In this document: one piece after another, positions 37,347 to 45,069 of the stretch
How positions within the stretch are numbered: the first letter of the stretch is position 1
Layout of the letters: each line of letters begins with the position of its first letter
NCBI RefSeq assembly: GCF_002858765.1
Contig: NZ_PJRP01000001.1
Coordinates: 1 to 64,000 of the forward strand
From: Cupriavidus pauculus
GTDB lineage: Bacteria > Pseudomonadota > Gammaproteobacteria > Burkholderiales > Burkholderiaceae
Reading direction: 5' to 3'
Length of the DNA: 64,000 nucleotides
Translations under genes and position numbers: made by a program
Notes under the pieces: model-generated
Seen by the model: the letters and a program-made list of their open reading frames with translations, nothing else
What the model was told of the DNA's origin: nothing
Databases searched by the model: none

Positions 37347-38270
37347 ATGGCAAACCAACGCAACGTCGGCTTCATCGGTCTGGGCATCATGGGTGCGCCC
37401 ATGGCGGGCCACCTGCGCGCCGCCGGCCACACGCTGTTCGTGCATGACGTGAACCCGGCCCCGCAGGCCCTGGTCGATGCCGGCGTCACCGTCTGCACCA
37501 GCGCCGAGGAAGTGGCCAAGCGCGCCGACATCGTGATCGTCATGGTGCCGGACACCCCGCACGTGGAAGCCGTGCTGTTCGCCGAAAAGGGTATCGCCGC
37601 CGCCTTCAAGGCCGCCGGCAAGGAAGCCACCTACGGCAAGATCGTGGTCGACATGAGCTCGATCTCGCCCATCGCCACCAAGGACTTCGCCGCGCGCATC
37701 AACAAGCTGGGCGCGTCGTACCTGGACGCCCCCGTGTCGGGCGGCGAAGTGGGCGCCAAGGCCGCGTCGCTGACGATCATGGTCGGTGGCCCGTCGGAAG
37801 CGTTCGACGAAGTGAAGCCGCTGTTCGATCTGATGGGCAAGAACATCACGCTGGTGGGCGGCAACGGCGACGGCCAGACCACCAAGGTGGCCAACCAGAT
37901 CATCGTGGCGCTGAACATCCAGGCCGTGTCCGAAGCCCTGCTGTTCGCCTCGAAGGCCGGCGCCGATCCGGCCAAGGTACGCCAGGCGCTGATGGGCGGC
38001 TTTGCAGCATCGCGGATTCTTGAAGTGCACGGCGAGCGCATGGTCAAGCGTACGTTCGATCCGGGCTTCCGCATCGAACTGCACCAGAAGGACCTGAACC
38101 TGGCCCTGCAGGGTGCCAAGGCGCTGGGCGTGTCGCTGCCGAACACGTCGGCCGCACAGGAACTGTTCAACGCATGCGCCGCCAATGGCTACGGCAAGCT
38201 CGACCACTCGGCGCTGTGCCGCGCGATCGAAATCCTGTCGAATCACGAAATCGCCAAGGCCGCTAAGTAA
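37347..38270 (+). CDS. glxR: 2-hydroxy-3-oxopropionate (tartronate semialdehyde) reductase
   Basis: A 307-residue NAD(P)H-dependent beta-hydroxyacid dehydrogenase that reduces tartronate semialdehyde to D-glycerate. The Rossmann motif is VGFIGLGIMGAPMAGHL; YLDAPVSGGEVGAKAASLTIMVGG is the substrate loop, and NQIIVALNIQAVSEALLFASKAG contains the catalytic-lysine region (TKVANQ). It ends in a strong terminator at 38287-38323, so gcl-hyi-glxR form one transcript. Confidence 0.95.
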   Translation: MANQRNVGFIGLGIMGAPMAGHLRAAGHTLFVHDVNPAPQALVDAGVTVCTSAEEVAKRADIVIVMVPDTPHVEAVLFAEKGIAAAFKAAGKEATYGKIVVDMSSISPIATKDFAARINKLGASYLDAPVSGGEVGAKAASLTIMVGGPSEAFDEVKPLFDLMGKNITLVGGNGDGQTTKVANQIIVALNIQAVSEALLFASKAGADPAKVRQALMGGFAASRILEVHGERMVKRTFDPGFRIELHQKDLNLALQGAKALGVSLPNTSAAQELFNACAANGYGKLDHSALCRAIEILSNHEIAKAAK

Positions 38271-38286
38271 TTGCAATAGCAGCATT

Positions 38287-38323
38287 GCAGTTGCCTTCGC
38301 GTGAAGGCAACTGCATCGTTTTT
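38287..38323 (+). terminator. Strong terminator after glxR
   Basis: A perfect 12-bp stem GCAGTTGCCTTC / GAAGGCAACTGC closes on GCGT and is followed by ATCG and TTTTT. It separates glxR from ttuD. Confidence 0.9.
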
Positions 38324-38345
38324 CCCAAGATTCCTCAGGATTCGC

Positions 38346-39668
38346 ATGTTCGCCACCGACGCCAACGCCGCCCTGCTTTCGACACAGCGGCAGACCGACT
38401 ATCGCAACCCTGCCCAGGCCCGCACGTTGCTACGCGACCTGTTCGATACGGCCGTGGCCGCCGTGAGCGCCAGCCATTGCCTGCCGCCGCACCTGCCGCC
38501 ACCGCCGAAGGGCCGCACCGTGGTGATCGGCGCCGGCAAGGCAGCCGCCTCCATGGCGCAGGCCGTGGACGCGCACTGGCAAGGCGAGCTGTCGGGGCTG
38601 GTGGTGACGCGCTACGACCATGGCGCAGACTGCCACCGCATCGAAGTGGTCGAGGCCGCGCATCCCGTACCCGATGCAGCGGGCCAGCAGGCCGCGCAGC
38701 GCATGGTGGAACTGGTGCAGGGCCTGACTGCCGACGACCTCGTACTTTGCTTAATTTCTGGGGGCGGCTCGGCACTGCTGGCGGCGCCCGCGCCCGGCAT
38801 CACGCTGGCCGACAAGCAGGCCGTGAACAAGGCGCTGTTGCGTAGCGGCGCCAGCATCGGCGAGATGAACTGCGTGCGCAAGCACCTGTCGTCGCTCAAA
38901 GGCGGCCGCCTGGCGTTGGCCTGCGCCCCGGCGCGCGTGGAAACGCTGCTGATTTCCGATATTCCTGGCGACGATCCGACCCTGATCGCCAGCGGCCCCA
39001 CGCTGCCCGACGCCACCACGTGCGCCGACGCGCTCGCGGTCATTGCCAAGTACGACATCGACGTACCGGCCAACGTGCGCGCGCATCTGGAATCTGGCGC
39101 CGGCGAAACGCCCAAGCCCGGCGATGCACGCTTTGAAGGCCACCGCAGCGTCACGCTGGCCAGCGCGCAGCAGTCGCTGGAAGCCGCCGCCGCCCGTGCC
39201 CGCGAACTGGGCCTGACCGCGCACATCCTGTCGGACAGCATCGAGGGCGAGGCCCGCGACGTGGCCGAAGTGCATGCCGCCATCGCGCGCCAGATCGTCG
39301 CGCATGGGCAGCCGTTCCAGAAGCCGTGCGTGATCCTGTCCGGTGGCGAGACCACGGTCACCGTGCGCGGCAACGGCCGTGGCGGGCGCAACGCCGAATT
39401 CCTGCTGTCGCTGGCGGTGGCACTCGACGGCCTGCCCGGCGTGCACGCGATTGCCGGCGACACCGACGGCATCGACGGTTCCGAAGATAACGCCGGTGCG
39501 CTGCTGGGGCCCGACACGCTGACGCGCGCCGCATCACGCGGCCTGTCTGCCCGCGCACACCTGGACAACAACGACGGCTACGGTTTTTTCGCCGGCATAG
39601 ACGATCTGATCGTGACCGGCCCCACCCGTACCAACGTCAACGATTTCCGCGCGATCCTGATCGTTTGA
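38346..39668 (+). CDS. ttuD: Glycerate 2-kinase / hydroxypyruvate reductase (MOFRL family)
   Basis: A 440-residue protein of the GckA/TtuD family, which phosphorylates D-glycerate to 2-phosphoglycerate; older annotation calls it hydroxypyruvate reductase. Motifs: VVIGAGKAAASMAQAV, LCLISGGGSALLAAP, NCVRKHLSSLKGGRLA, LISDIPGDDPTLIASGPT, and the C-terminal MOFRL domain GDTDGIDGSEDNAGAL. Start ATG 38346 is used. It supplies the substrate for enolase just before pyruvate kinase. Confidence 0.92.
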   Translation: MFATDANAALLSTQRQTDYRNPAQARTLLRDLFDTAVAAVSASHCLPPHLPPPPKGRTVVIGAGKAAASMAQAVDAHWQGELSGLVVTRYDHGADCHRIEVVEAAHPVPDAAGQQAAQRMVELVQGLTADDLVLCLISGGGSALLAAPAPGITLADKQAVNKALLRSGASIGEMNCVRKHLSSLKGGRLALACAPARVETLLISDIPGDDPTLIASGPTLPDATTCADALAVIAKYDIDVPANVRAHLESGAGETPKPGDARFEGHRSVTLASAQQSLEAAAARARELGLTAHILSDSIEGEARDVAEVHAAIARQIVAHGQPFQKPCVILSGGETTVTVRGNGRGGRNAEFLLSLAVALDGLPGVHAIAGDTDGIDGSEDNAGALLGPDTLTRAASRGLSARAHLDNNDGYGFFAGIDDLIVTGPTRTNVNDFRAILIV

Positions 39669-39711
39669 GATCGCGAGCTGCAGCATAAAGAGGATGGAGA
39701 AGGAGACTGAC

Positions 39712-41178
39712 ATGAGACGCCAGCGCAAAGCGAAGATCTTGGCCACCTTGGGCCCGGCCAGTTCGGACATCGCCGTGATCCGCCAGCTGTTCGATGCCGG
39801 AGCCGATGTGTTCCGGCTGAACTTCAGCCACGGCACGCACGATGACCACCGGGCCCGCTACGACGCCGTGCGGCAGGTGGAGGCCGAGACGGGCCGCCCC
39901 ATCGCGATCCTGGCCGACCTTCAGGGCCCCAAGCTGCGCATCGGCACGTTTGCCGTCGGCAAAGTGGCCGTGCGCGCCGGCGACACGTTCGTGCTGGACA
40001 GCGACCCCACGCCCGGCGACGGCACGCGCGTCTACCTGCCGCATCCGGAGCTGTTCAAGGCGGCCAACGCGGGCCAGTCGCTACTGATCGACGATGGCAA
40101 AGTGCGTCTGAACATCGAGGCGGTGTCCAGCGGCAGCATCACCACGCGGGTGGCCAACAACGGCACCCTGTCCGATCGCAAGGGCGTGAACGTGCCCGAC
40201 GCGGTGATCCCGATTCCGGCGCTGACCGACAAGGACCGCAAGGACCTGACGTTTGCGCTGGAACTGGGCGCCGACTGGATCGCGCTGTCGTTCGTGCAGC
40301 GGCCGTCGGACATCGCCGAGGCGCGCGAGATCATCGGCACGCGTGCCGGTGTGCTGTCGAAGATCGAAAAGCCGGCTGCGCTGCAGCAGCTTGACGAGAT
40401 CGTGCGCGCGTCCGACGCCGTCATGGTGGCGCGTGGCGACCTGGGCGTGGAACTGCCGCCCGAGCGCGTGCCCGGCGTGCAGAAGCGCATCCTGCGCGTG
40501 TGCCGCCAGCTGGGCAAGCCGGTGGTGATCGCCACGCAGATGCTGGAATCGATGATCGATTCGCCGGTGCCGACGCGCGCCGAGGCGTCGGACGTGGCCA
40601 GCGCCATCTACGACGGCGCCGATGCGGTGATGCTGTCGGCCGAGTCGGCCAACGGCCGCCATCCGGTCCCGGCCGTGTCGATGATGGATCGCATCATCAC
40701 CGAGGTGGAGCGCGATCCGCTCTACCGCAACATGATCGACGCCCAGCACGAGGTGCCGCTTTCCACGCGCCAGGATGCGATCTGCGCCGCGCTGCGCGAA
40801 GTGACGCACATCATCGGCGCCAAGGCCACGGTGACGTACACGTCGTCGGGCGCCACCGCACTGCGCGCCGCACGCGAGCGGCCGTGCGCGCCCATCGTCA
40901 GCATCACGCCCAACCTGGACATCGCGCGCCGGCTGGCCATCACCTGGGGCGTGCATTCGACGGTGAGCCCTGACGTGCAGAGCGTGGACGAGATGGTGGA
41001 AGCCGCGGCCCGCGCCGCGCTGGTGGAAGGCTATGCCGAACCGGGCGACCAGATCACGATCGCGGCCGGCATGCCGTTCGGCCAGGGCGGCACGACCAAC
41101 CTGCTGCGCGTGGCAGAGGTGGGCACCGAAGTGGCCGCTCTGGATCTCAGCAAGGCACCCGCCACGGCTGCCGTCTGA
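39712..41178 (+). CDS. pyk: Pyruvate kinase
   Basis: A 488-residue glycolytic enzyme converting phosphoenolpyruvate to pyruvate. Start ATG 39712 follows AAGGAGACTGAC. Motifs: KILATLGPASSD, DVFRLNFSHGTHDDH, ADLQGPKLRIG, VLSKIEKPAALQQLDEIV, VMVARGDLGVELPPERVP, QMLESMIDSPVPTRAEASDVA. The C-terminal regulatory domain is complete. It lies 43 bp after ttuD, which is unusual and ties it to glycerate catabolism; a second housekeeping copy elsewhere is possible. Confidence 0.96.
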   Translation: MRRQRKAKILATLGPASSDIAVIRQLFDAGADVFRLNFSHGTHDDHRARYDAVRQVEAETGRPIAILADLQGPKLRIGTFAVGKVAVRAGDTFVLDSDPTPGDGTRVYLPHPELFKAANAGQSLLIDDGKVRLNIEAVSSGSITTRVANNGTLSDRKGVNVPDAVIPIPALTDKDRKDLTFALELGADWIALSFVQRPSDIAEAREIIGTRAGVLSKIEKPAALQQLDEIVRASDAVMVARGDLGVELPPERVPGVQKRILRVCRQLGKPVVIATQMLESMIDSPVPTRAEASDVASAIYDGADAVMLSAESANGRHPVPAVSMMDRIITEVERDPLYRNMIDAQHEVPLSTRQDAICAALREVTHIIGAKATVTYTSSGATALRAARERPCAPIVSITPNLDIARRLAITWGVHSTVSPDVQSVDEMVEAAARAALVEGYAEPGDQITIAAGMPFGQGGTTNLLRVAEVGTEVAALDLSKAPATAAV

Positions 41179-41253
41179 CCCCTGCGCGGCACGCGCCGCA
41201 TGGCATGAGACGTTTTCCCTTGCGTCGGGCGGGCTGACCCCCTGCCCGCCCCG

Positions 41254-41296
41254 CCGCCCGCGAAAGTCGGCCCGATTTTCGCGGGCGGCGTCCTTT
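41254..41296 (+). terminator. Terminator after pyruvate kinase
   Basis: A perfect 12-bp stem CCGCCCGCGAAA / TTTCGCGGGCGG with an 11-nt loop is followed by a T-rich tail, TCCTTTTT. It closes the ttuD-pyk transcript. Confidence 0.88.
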
Positions 41297-41390
41297 TTCA
41301 AGGTAACGTTTTTTGCCCTGCCGCTGGCTGCAAGGCCCGGTTGCTATACTCCAGCGGATATTTCCCGTGTCCCCAGATGGAGCCCCCGCC

Positions 41391-42266
41391 ATGCGTCTCG
41401 ATGACGAATCCGAAAGCCAGAATGTGGAAGACCGCCGCGGCGGTGGTGGCGGATTCGGCATCGGCGGCAAATCGATCGGCATCGGCACCGTCATCGTCGC
41501 GCTGGCCGCGTCCTACTTCTTTGGCATCGACCCCAGACTGATCCTGCAGGGCGGCTCGGCGCTGCAGCAGCAACAGCAGCAGGCACCGCAGTCGCAGTCG
41601 CACCGACCGCCGGCTACCGACCAGCTTTCAGTGTTCACGCGAAAGGTGCTGGGCAATACCGAGCGCACCTGGGAACACATCTTCGAGACCGACCTGAACC
41701 GCCGCTATGCGCCGCCGACGCTGGTGATGTTCACTGGCGCCACCCCCACCGCGTGCGGCACGGGGCAGTCGGCGATGGGCCCGTTCTACTGCCCCGCCGA
41801 CCAGAAGGTCTATATCGACCTGTCGTTCTACAACGAACTGCGCCAACGCTTTGGTGCGGGCGGTGACTTTGCCCAGGCATATGTGATCGCGCACGAGATC
41901 GGGCATCACGTACAGAATCTGCTCGGCGTGTCGAACAAGGTGGACGCCGCGCGGCGCCGCATGGGCGAGGCGCAGGCCAACCAGCTTTCCGTGCGCATGG
42001 AACTGCAGGCCGACTGCCTGGCCGGTGTCTGGGCCGCCACAGCGGGCAAGCTCAACCAGCAACTGATAGAGCCAGGCGACATCGAACAGGGCCTGAAGGC
42101 CGCGGCCGCCATCGGCGACGACCGTCTGCAGAAGCAGGCGCAGGGCTATGTGGTGCCCGAGGCGTTCACGCATGGCACCAGCGAACAACGCGTGCGCTGG
42201 TTGCGCCAAGGCCTGACGACCGGCGACATCCGCAAGTGCGACACCTTCGCGCAGCGGCAACTCTGA
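41391..42266 (+). CDS. ypfJ: Neutral zinc metallopeptidase (YpfJ family)
   Basis: A 291-residue membrane-anchored predicted metallopeptidase. Start ATG 41391. A Gly-rich N-terminus (RRGGGGGFGIGG) precedes one transmembrane helix (IGIGTVIVALAASYFFGI) and a Gln-rich linker (QQQQQQ). The domain carries CGTGQSAMGPFYCPADQKVYIDLSF, the zinc site YVIAHEIGHHVQNLLG and the third ligand region MELQADCLAGVWA. The substrate and biological role are unknown. Confidence 0.9.
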   Translation: MRLDDESESQNVEDRRGGGGGFGIGGKSIGIGTVIVALAASYFFGIDPRLILQGGSALQQQQQQAPQSQSHRPPATDQLSVFTRKVLGNTERTWEHIFETDLNRRYAPPTLVMFTGATPTACGTGQSAMGPFYCPADQKVYIDLSFYNELRQRFGAGGDFAQAYVIAHEIGHHVQNLLGVSNKVDAARRRMGEAQANQLSVRMELQADCLAGVWAATAGKLNQQLIEPGDIEQGLKAAAAIGDDRLQKQAQGYVVPEAFTHGTSEQRVRWLRQGLTTGDIRKCDTFAQRQL

Positions 42267-42345
42267 CGGTACATCGGAAAATTCAGAAAAGAACTACGAG
42301 AAGAACGACGGGAAGAAATTGGGGAACGGCAGGCGGGGGAAAAAT

Positions 42346-42446
42346 CACCTGCGCGACGGAGAGAGAAGGAGGAGGTCGGTCGCGCAGGTGGGAGAGAAAC
42401 CGGAAATCAGAATCGGCGGCCCGGAGATGACTCGGGGCCGCCGATT
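42346..42446 (-). terminator. Two hairpins downstream of the KFD-repeat gene
   Basis: A 12-bp perfect inverted repeat CACCTGCGCGAC / GTCGCGCAGGTG (42346-42357, 42379-42390) and an 11-bp one AATCGGCGGCC / GGCCGCCGATT (42411-42421, 42436-42446). The second lies 25 bp beyond the leftward stop at 42472 and is the likely terminator; the first may be a backup for either strand. Confidence 0.6.
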
Positions 42447-42471
42447 TGCGTTCTGGCGGGCAGACAGGTCA

Positions 42472-42810
42472 TCAGACCTTGTAGCCGTACAGATCGCCGT
42501 TGCGTGAGTTGTCCAGCGCGGAGCCGGAGATCTCGCCGCTGAAGCTGTGTGCACCTTCACCGAAGCTGTCGAACTTGCCCTGACGGGTGCCGTCCGTGAA
42601 GCTGTCGAATTTGCGTTGGCCGTCGGAGAAGAAATCGTACTTGCCGATCTTCGAGCCTTCACTGTACGTGTCGAACTTGCCTTGGCGCGCGGCATCGGCA
42701 TACACGTCGAACTTACCGACCTTCTTGGTCGTGGCGGGCGCGGCAAAAGCGGCCGACGCGGCAAACGTGGCGAGCACGAGAGCGCCGCCAAGGATACGTT
42801 TGGCGTTCAT
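42472..42810 (-). CDS. Small secreted protein with tandem KFD repeats
   Basis: A 112-residue exported protein started at ATG 42808-42810 behind GGAGTCCC. The signal peptide ends AASAAFAAP. The mature part consists of about five tandem 11-12-residue repeats: GKFDVYADAAR, GKFDTYSEGSK, GKYDFFSDGQR, KFDSFTDGTRQ and GKFDSFGEGAH, followed by SGSALDNSRNGDLYGYKV. I know no named family. Such short-period repeats often form a beta-solenoid or beta-hairpin stack. It is expressed alone, with hairpins downstream. Confidence 0.75.
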   Translation of the reverse strand: MNAKRILGGALVLATFAASAAFAAPATTKKVGKFDVYADAARQGKFDTYSEGSKIGKYDFFSDGQRKFDSFTDGTRQGKFDSFGEGAHSFSGEISGSALDNSRNGDLYGYKV

Positions 42811-43131
42811 CTGGGACTCCTTCAACTGATTCACAACTTTTTTATGGATACAGCTGACTACTGCCCGGACGCGCTATCTATGTAGCGATGCGAGCACGGA
42901 CTGAAGGTTAGTGGCTTGCACTTCCATGAGAAATACCGCTGCGACGAATGGTGCGTTGCTCGCCGTGAAATGCCGGGTCTGTGGATGAACGGTAGGGGTG
43001 GGCGACCGAACGGTTGCCGGGAGGGCTATTCCGCAGTACGGAACTGTTCACCTACCCTGCGGTACGGGTGCGGACAGGTGAATGGCGCTGCGGACGTCTC
43101 GGTCGCGCAGCGCGCATGGTCCGGCGCGTGC
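42811..43131. other. 321-bp gap without a gene
   Basis: This holds the promoter of the KFD-repeat gene (AT-richer, 42830-42860) and the 3' region of the leftward rnk gene. Small palindromes are present (TTCCG-N5-CGGAA near 43030; TTCACCT / AGGTGAA at about 43046-43083), the latter possibly a weak rnk terminator. No coding frame looks real. Confidence 0.4.
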
Positions 43132-43545
43132 TCAGAGCGTGTACTGGCCGCTGGCCTCGGGCTGGAAGGCGATGCTGACGATGGTCACGCGCTGCGCGCT
43201 GCCATTGGGCAGGCGATAGTCCACGGTCTTGCCGGCGCGAGCGCCCAGCAGAGCCTGGCCAATCGGCGACAACACCGACAGGCGGCCCGCCGCCAGGTCG
43301 GCATCGTCCGGATAAGCCAGTGTCCACTCACGCGGCGCGGCTTCGCCTTCCAGCGTGCAGACGACACGCGAGTTCATCGTCACGACGTCCTTGGGAATGG
43401 CATCGGGCGAGACGATGGCCGCGCGTGCCAGTAGTTCATCTAGCATTTCGTCCAGCTCGGCGGTGCCGGCACGGCTGGCGATGCCCTCCAGGCGCGTCAC
43501 GTCGAGTTCGGTCAGGTAGAGGGTCGGGTTCTTGATCTTTGCCAT
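43132..43545 (-). CDS. rnk: Regulator of nucleoside diphosphate kinase Rnk
   Basis: A 137-residue GreA/GreB-like protein started at ATG 43543-43545. The Rnk N-terminal segment is PTLYLTELDVTRLEGIA, and the GreA C-terminal domain reads VVTMNSRVVCTLEG, REWTLAYPDDADLAAGRLSVLSPIGQALLGARAGKTVDYRLPNG. Rnk binds RNA polymerase near the secondary channel but has a short coiled coil. It is transcribed leftward and alone. Confidence 0.93.
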   Translation of the reverse strand: MAKIKNPTLYLTELDVTRLEGIASRAGTAELDEMLDELLARAAIVSPDAIPKDVVTMNSRVVCTLEGEAAPREWTLAYPDDADLAAGRLSVLSPIGQALLGARAGKTVDYRLPNGSAQRVTIVSIAFQPEASGQYTL

Positions 43546-43987
43546 GGCAGTGCCTCTCGCAAAAGCGGCGGCCACGCGTCGGGATGAGCCCCGGCGCAGG
43601 CGGCAGCCGTTGAAAATCGGTCGGGCCGGCGCGGACAGGCGCCGGCGGCATTACAGCGGATAAGCGTGGTGGCTCGAGCCCGGTTCGGCACCGGACCCTT
43701 GCTGCTCAGGAGTGGGATCGGTCAGGCCGGGAACCGGGCGGGATCAAGCGGGGCGTTGATCCGGCGGGTGGCGGTGATGGGCTGCGCCACCATGCGCGCG
43801 CGCGCCGGTCGCATGGTGCGAACCAGGACAAGGGCGGCGGACGGAAAGTGGCGAAACATCGTAGGAAAATTCTGAAAAAGGCGTCTCTGTTGACGCGAAC
43901 GGCCATGCTAGCACAGCCATCGCGACATGGCCGATGAGAAACATCCCCGCTCTGGCGGGGCTCTCTTCAAGCGAACTGCCAGGCGGT
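43546..43987. other. 442-bp gap without a gene
   Basis: The gap between cadR and rnk, both leftward, carries the cadR terminator (CCCCGC / GCGGGG at 43945-43960, 28 bp after the stop) and presumably the rnk promoter. Open frames of 60-70 codons on either strand show no family character and look like GC-skew artefacts. Confidence 0.4.
43945..43960 (-). terminator. Probable cadR terminator hairpin
   Basis: A 6-bp GC-only stem CCCCGC / GCGGGG with a TCTG loop; on the minus strand it is followed by a modest T-rich stretch (ATGTTTCTC). Confidence 0.5.
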
Positions 43988-44431
43988 TCAGTGTCGCGGA
44001 TGGTCCGGATGGCACTCGCAGCCGGCGCCTTCGGCGGCCTGCTGCAGGTTCTGGAGGATGCCGCACTCGCTGGCCGGATGCGGATTCGGGTTCTCGCAGG
44101 TATGGCGCAGCGTGCGGAGCTGCCCCTCCAGCGCCTCAAGCGCCACCCGCTGGGCGTGAATCTGCTCGATCTGGCGATCCAGCAATGTATTGATATCATC
44201 ACATGCCAGCGACGGGTTGCGCTGGAAGTCGCGCAGCCGGCGCACATCGGCCAGGCTCATTCCCAGCGATCGGCAGTGGCGCACGAAATTCAGCTGCACC
44301 AGATGGCCATCGCCATAGCGGCGGTAGCCGTTGTCTTCACGCTGGGGGGCGTCGAGCAGCCCTTCGCGTTCGTAATACCGGATGGTTTCCACGTCGCAGC
44401 CGCTGTGGCGCGACAGTTCGCCGATGCGCAT
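43988..44431 (-). CDS. cadR: CadR/PbrR-type MerR regulator (Cd/Pb/Zn responsive)
   Basis: A 147-residue MerR regulator. The winged helix reads MRIGELSRHSGCDVETIRYYEREGLL, the dimerisation helix contains the metal Cys in SLACDDINTLLDRQ, and the C-terminal loop has HTCENPNPHPASECGILQNL, matching the Cys-x6/8-Cys metal loop of CadR and PbrR. The last residues CECHPDHPRH add further Cys and His. No cadA or pbrA gene is adjacent; the only divergent partner region runs antisense to speD. Confidence 0.92.
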   Translation of the reverse strand: MRIGELSRHSGCDVETIRYYEREGLLDAPQREDNGYRRYGDGHLVQLNFVRHCRSLGMSLADVRRLRDFQRNPSLACDDINTLLDRQIEQIHAQRVALEALEGQLRTLRHTCENPNPHPASECGILQNLQQAAEGAGCECHPDHPRH

Positions 44432-44451
44432 GGCCAGTTCTCCAAACCAAT

Positions 44452-44470
44452 CCCTGTAGTCATTACAGGG
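44452..44470 (-). promoter_or_regulatory. CadR-type operator upstream of cadR
   Basis: CCCTGTA-N5-TACAGGG is a perfect 7-bp inverted repeat centred 30 bp upstream of the cadR start, close to the known MerR/CadR operator form. It sits between the speD stop and cadR. Confidence 0.75.
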
Positions 44471-44491
44471 TTGGCTGATAGTGTAGCCCTG

Positions 44492-44878
44492 TCAGGTCGG
44501 GCGTGCAGTACCCGGGCCGCGCGCATGGTTTCGCACGTGCCAGTCGGTGGGGGCCAGCGCGCGTACCAGGACATCGACGCCCAGTTCCGGCCGCGCCGTG
44601 CCGCACATGAAGATGTCCACCGCGGCGAAGCCGTACTCGGGCCAGGTGTGGATGCTGATATGCGACTCCCTGAGCAGCAGCACACCCGTGACCCCCAACC
44701 CGGGGCCGAAGTGATGGAGCCGGGCGTCCAGCGGCGTGGCGCCGGCCGCGTGCGCGGCGTCGCGCAGCGCGCGCTCGATCCGCGTGGCGTCAGTCAGCAA
44801 CGTGGCGGCCACGCCCTGCATGTCGAGCAGCAGGTGGTGGCCCAGCACGGGCGGACAGATCGGCGTTGGGGCGTTCAT
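44492..44878 (-). CDS. speD: S-adenosylmethionine decarboxylase proenzyme (class 1B)
   Basis: A 128-residue proenzyme that self-cleaves to form a pyruvoyl group and makes decarboxylated AdoMet, the aminopropyl donor. The cleavage and active-site motif is LLRESHISIHTWPEYGFAAVD (cleavage at Glu-Ser); the catalytic Cys is in FMCGTARPE. Start ATG 44876-44878. It lies 14 bp after the small Ser/Gly-tailed gene and is the last gene of the leftward DUF350-SPFH-DUF4178 unit. Confidence 0.93.
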   Translation of the reverse strand: MNAPTPICPPVLGHHLLLDMQGVAATLLTDATRIERALRDAAHAAGATPLDARLHHFGPGLGVTGVLLLRESHISIHTWPEYGFAAVDIFMCGTARPELGVDVLVRALAPTDWHVRNHARGPGTARPT

Positions 44879-44892
44879 GGCTGGCGCCTCGC

Positions 44893-45057
44893 CTACTTGT
44901 GGCCGCCGCCCGACGACCAGCCGCTGCCGCTGGAACCGCTCCAGCCGCGCGACGACGACGAATAGCCGCCGCGGTCCATGGCGCCCGACGACGCGAGCGT
45001 GTAGAACGTCGCGCCGAACAGCACGATCGAGCCATAAACAAGAAACAGAAAACGCAC
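44893..45057 (-). CDS. 54-residue membrane peptide with Ser/Gly-rich tail
   Basis: A short gene started at GTG 45055-45057 with AAAGGA upstream, and stop TAG at 44893-44895. The peptide has one N-terminal hydrophobic helix (FLFLVYGSIVLFGATFYTLA) and then a low-complexity tail (DRGGYSSSSRGWSGSSGSGW, ending GGGHK). It fits tightly between the DUF4178 gene (12-bp gap) and speD (14-bp gap), which supports it as a real gene. I know no family name. Confidence 0.7.
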   Translation of the reverse strand: MRFLFLVYGSIVLFGATFYTLASSGAMDRGGYSSSSRGWSGSSGSGWSSGGGHK

Positions 45058-45069
45058 CGCCAGTCCTTT

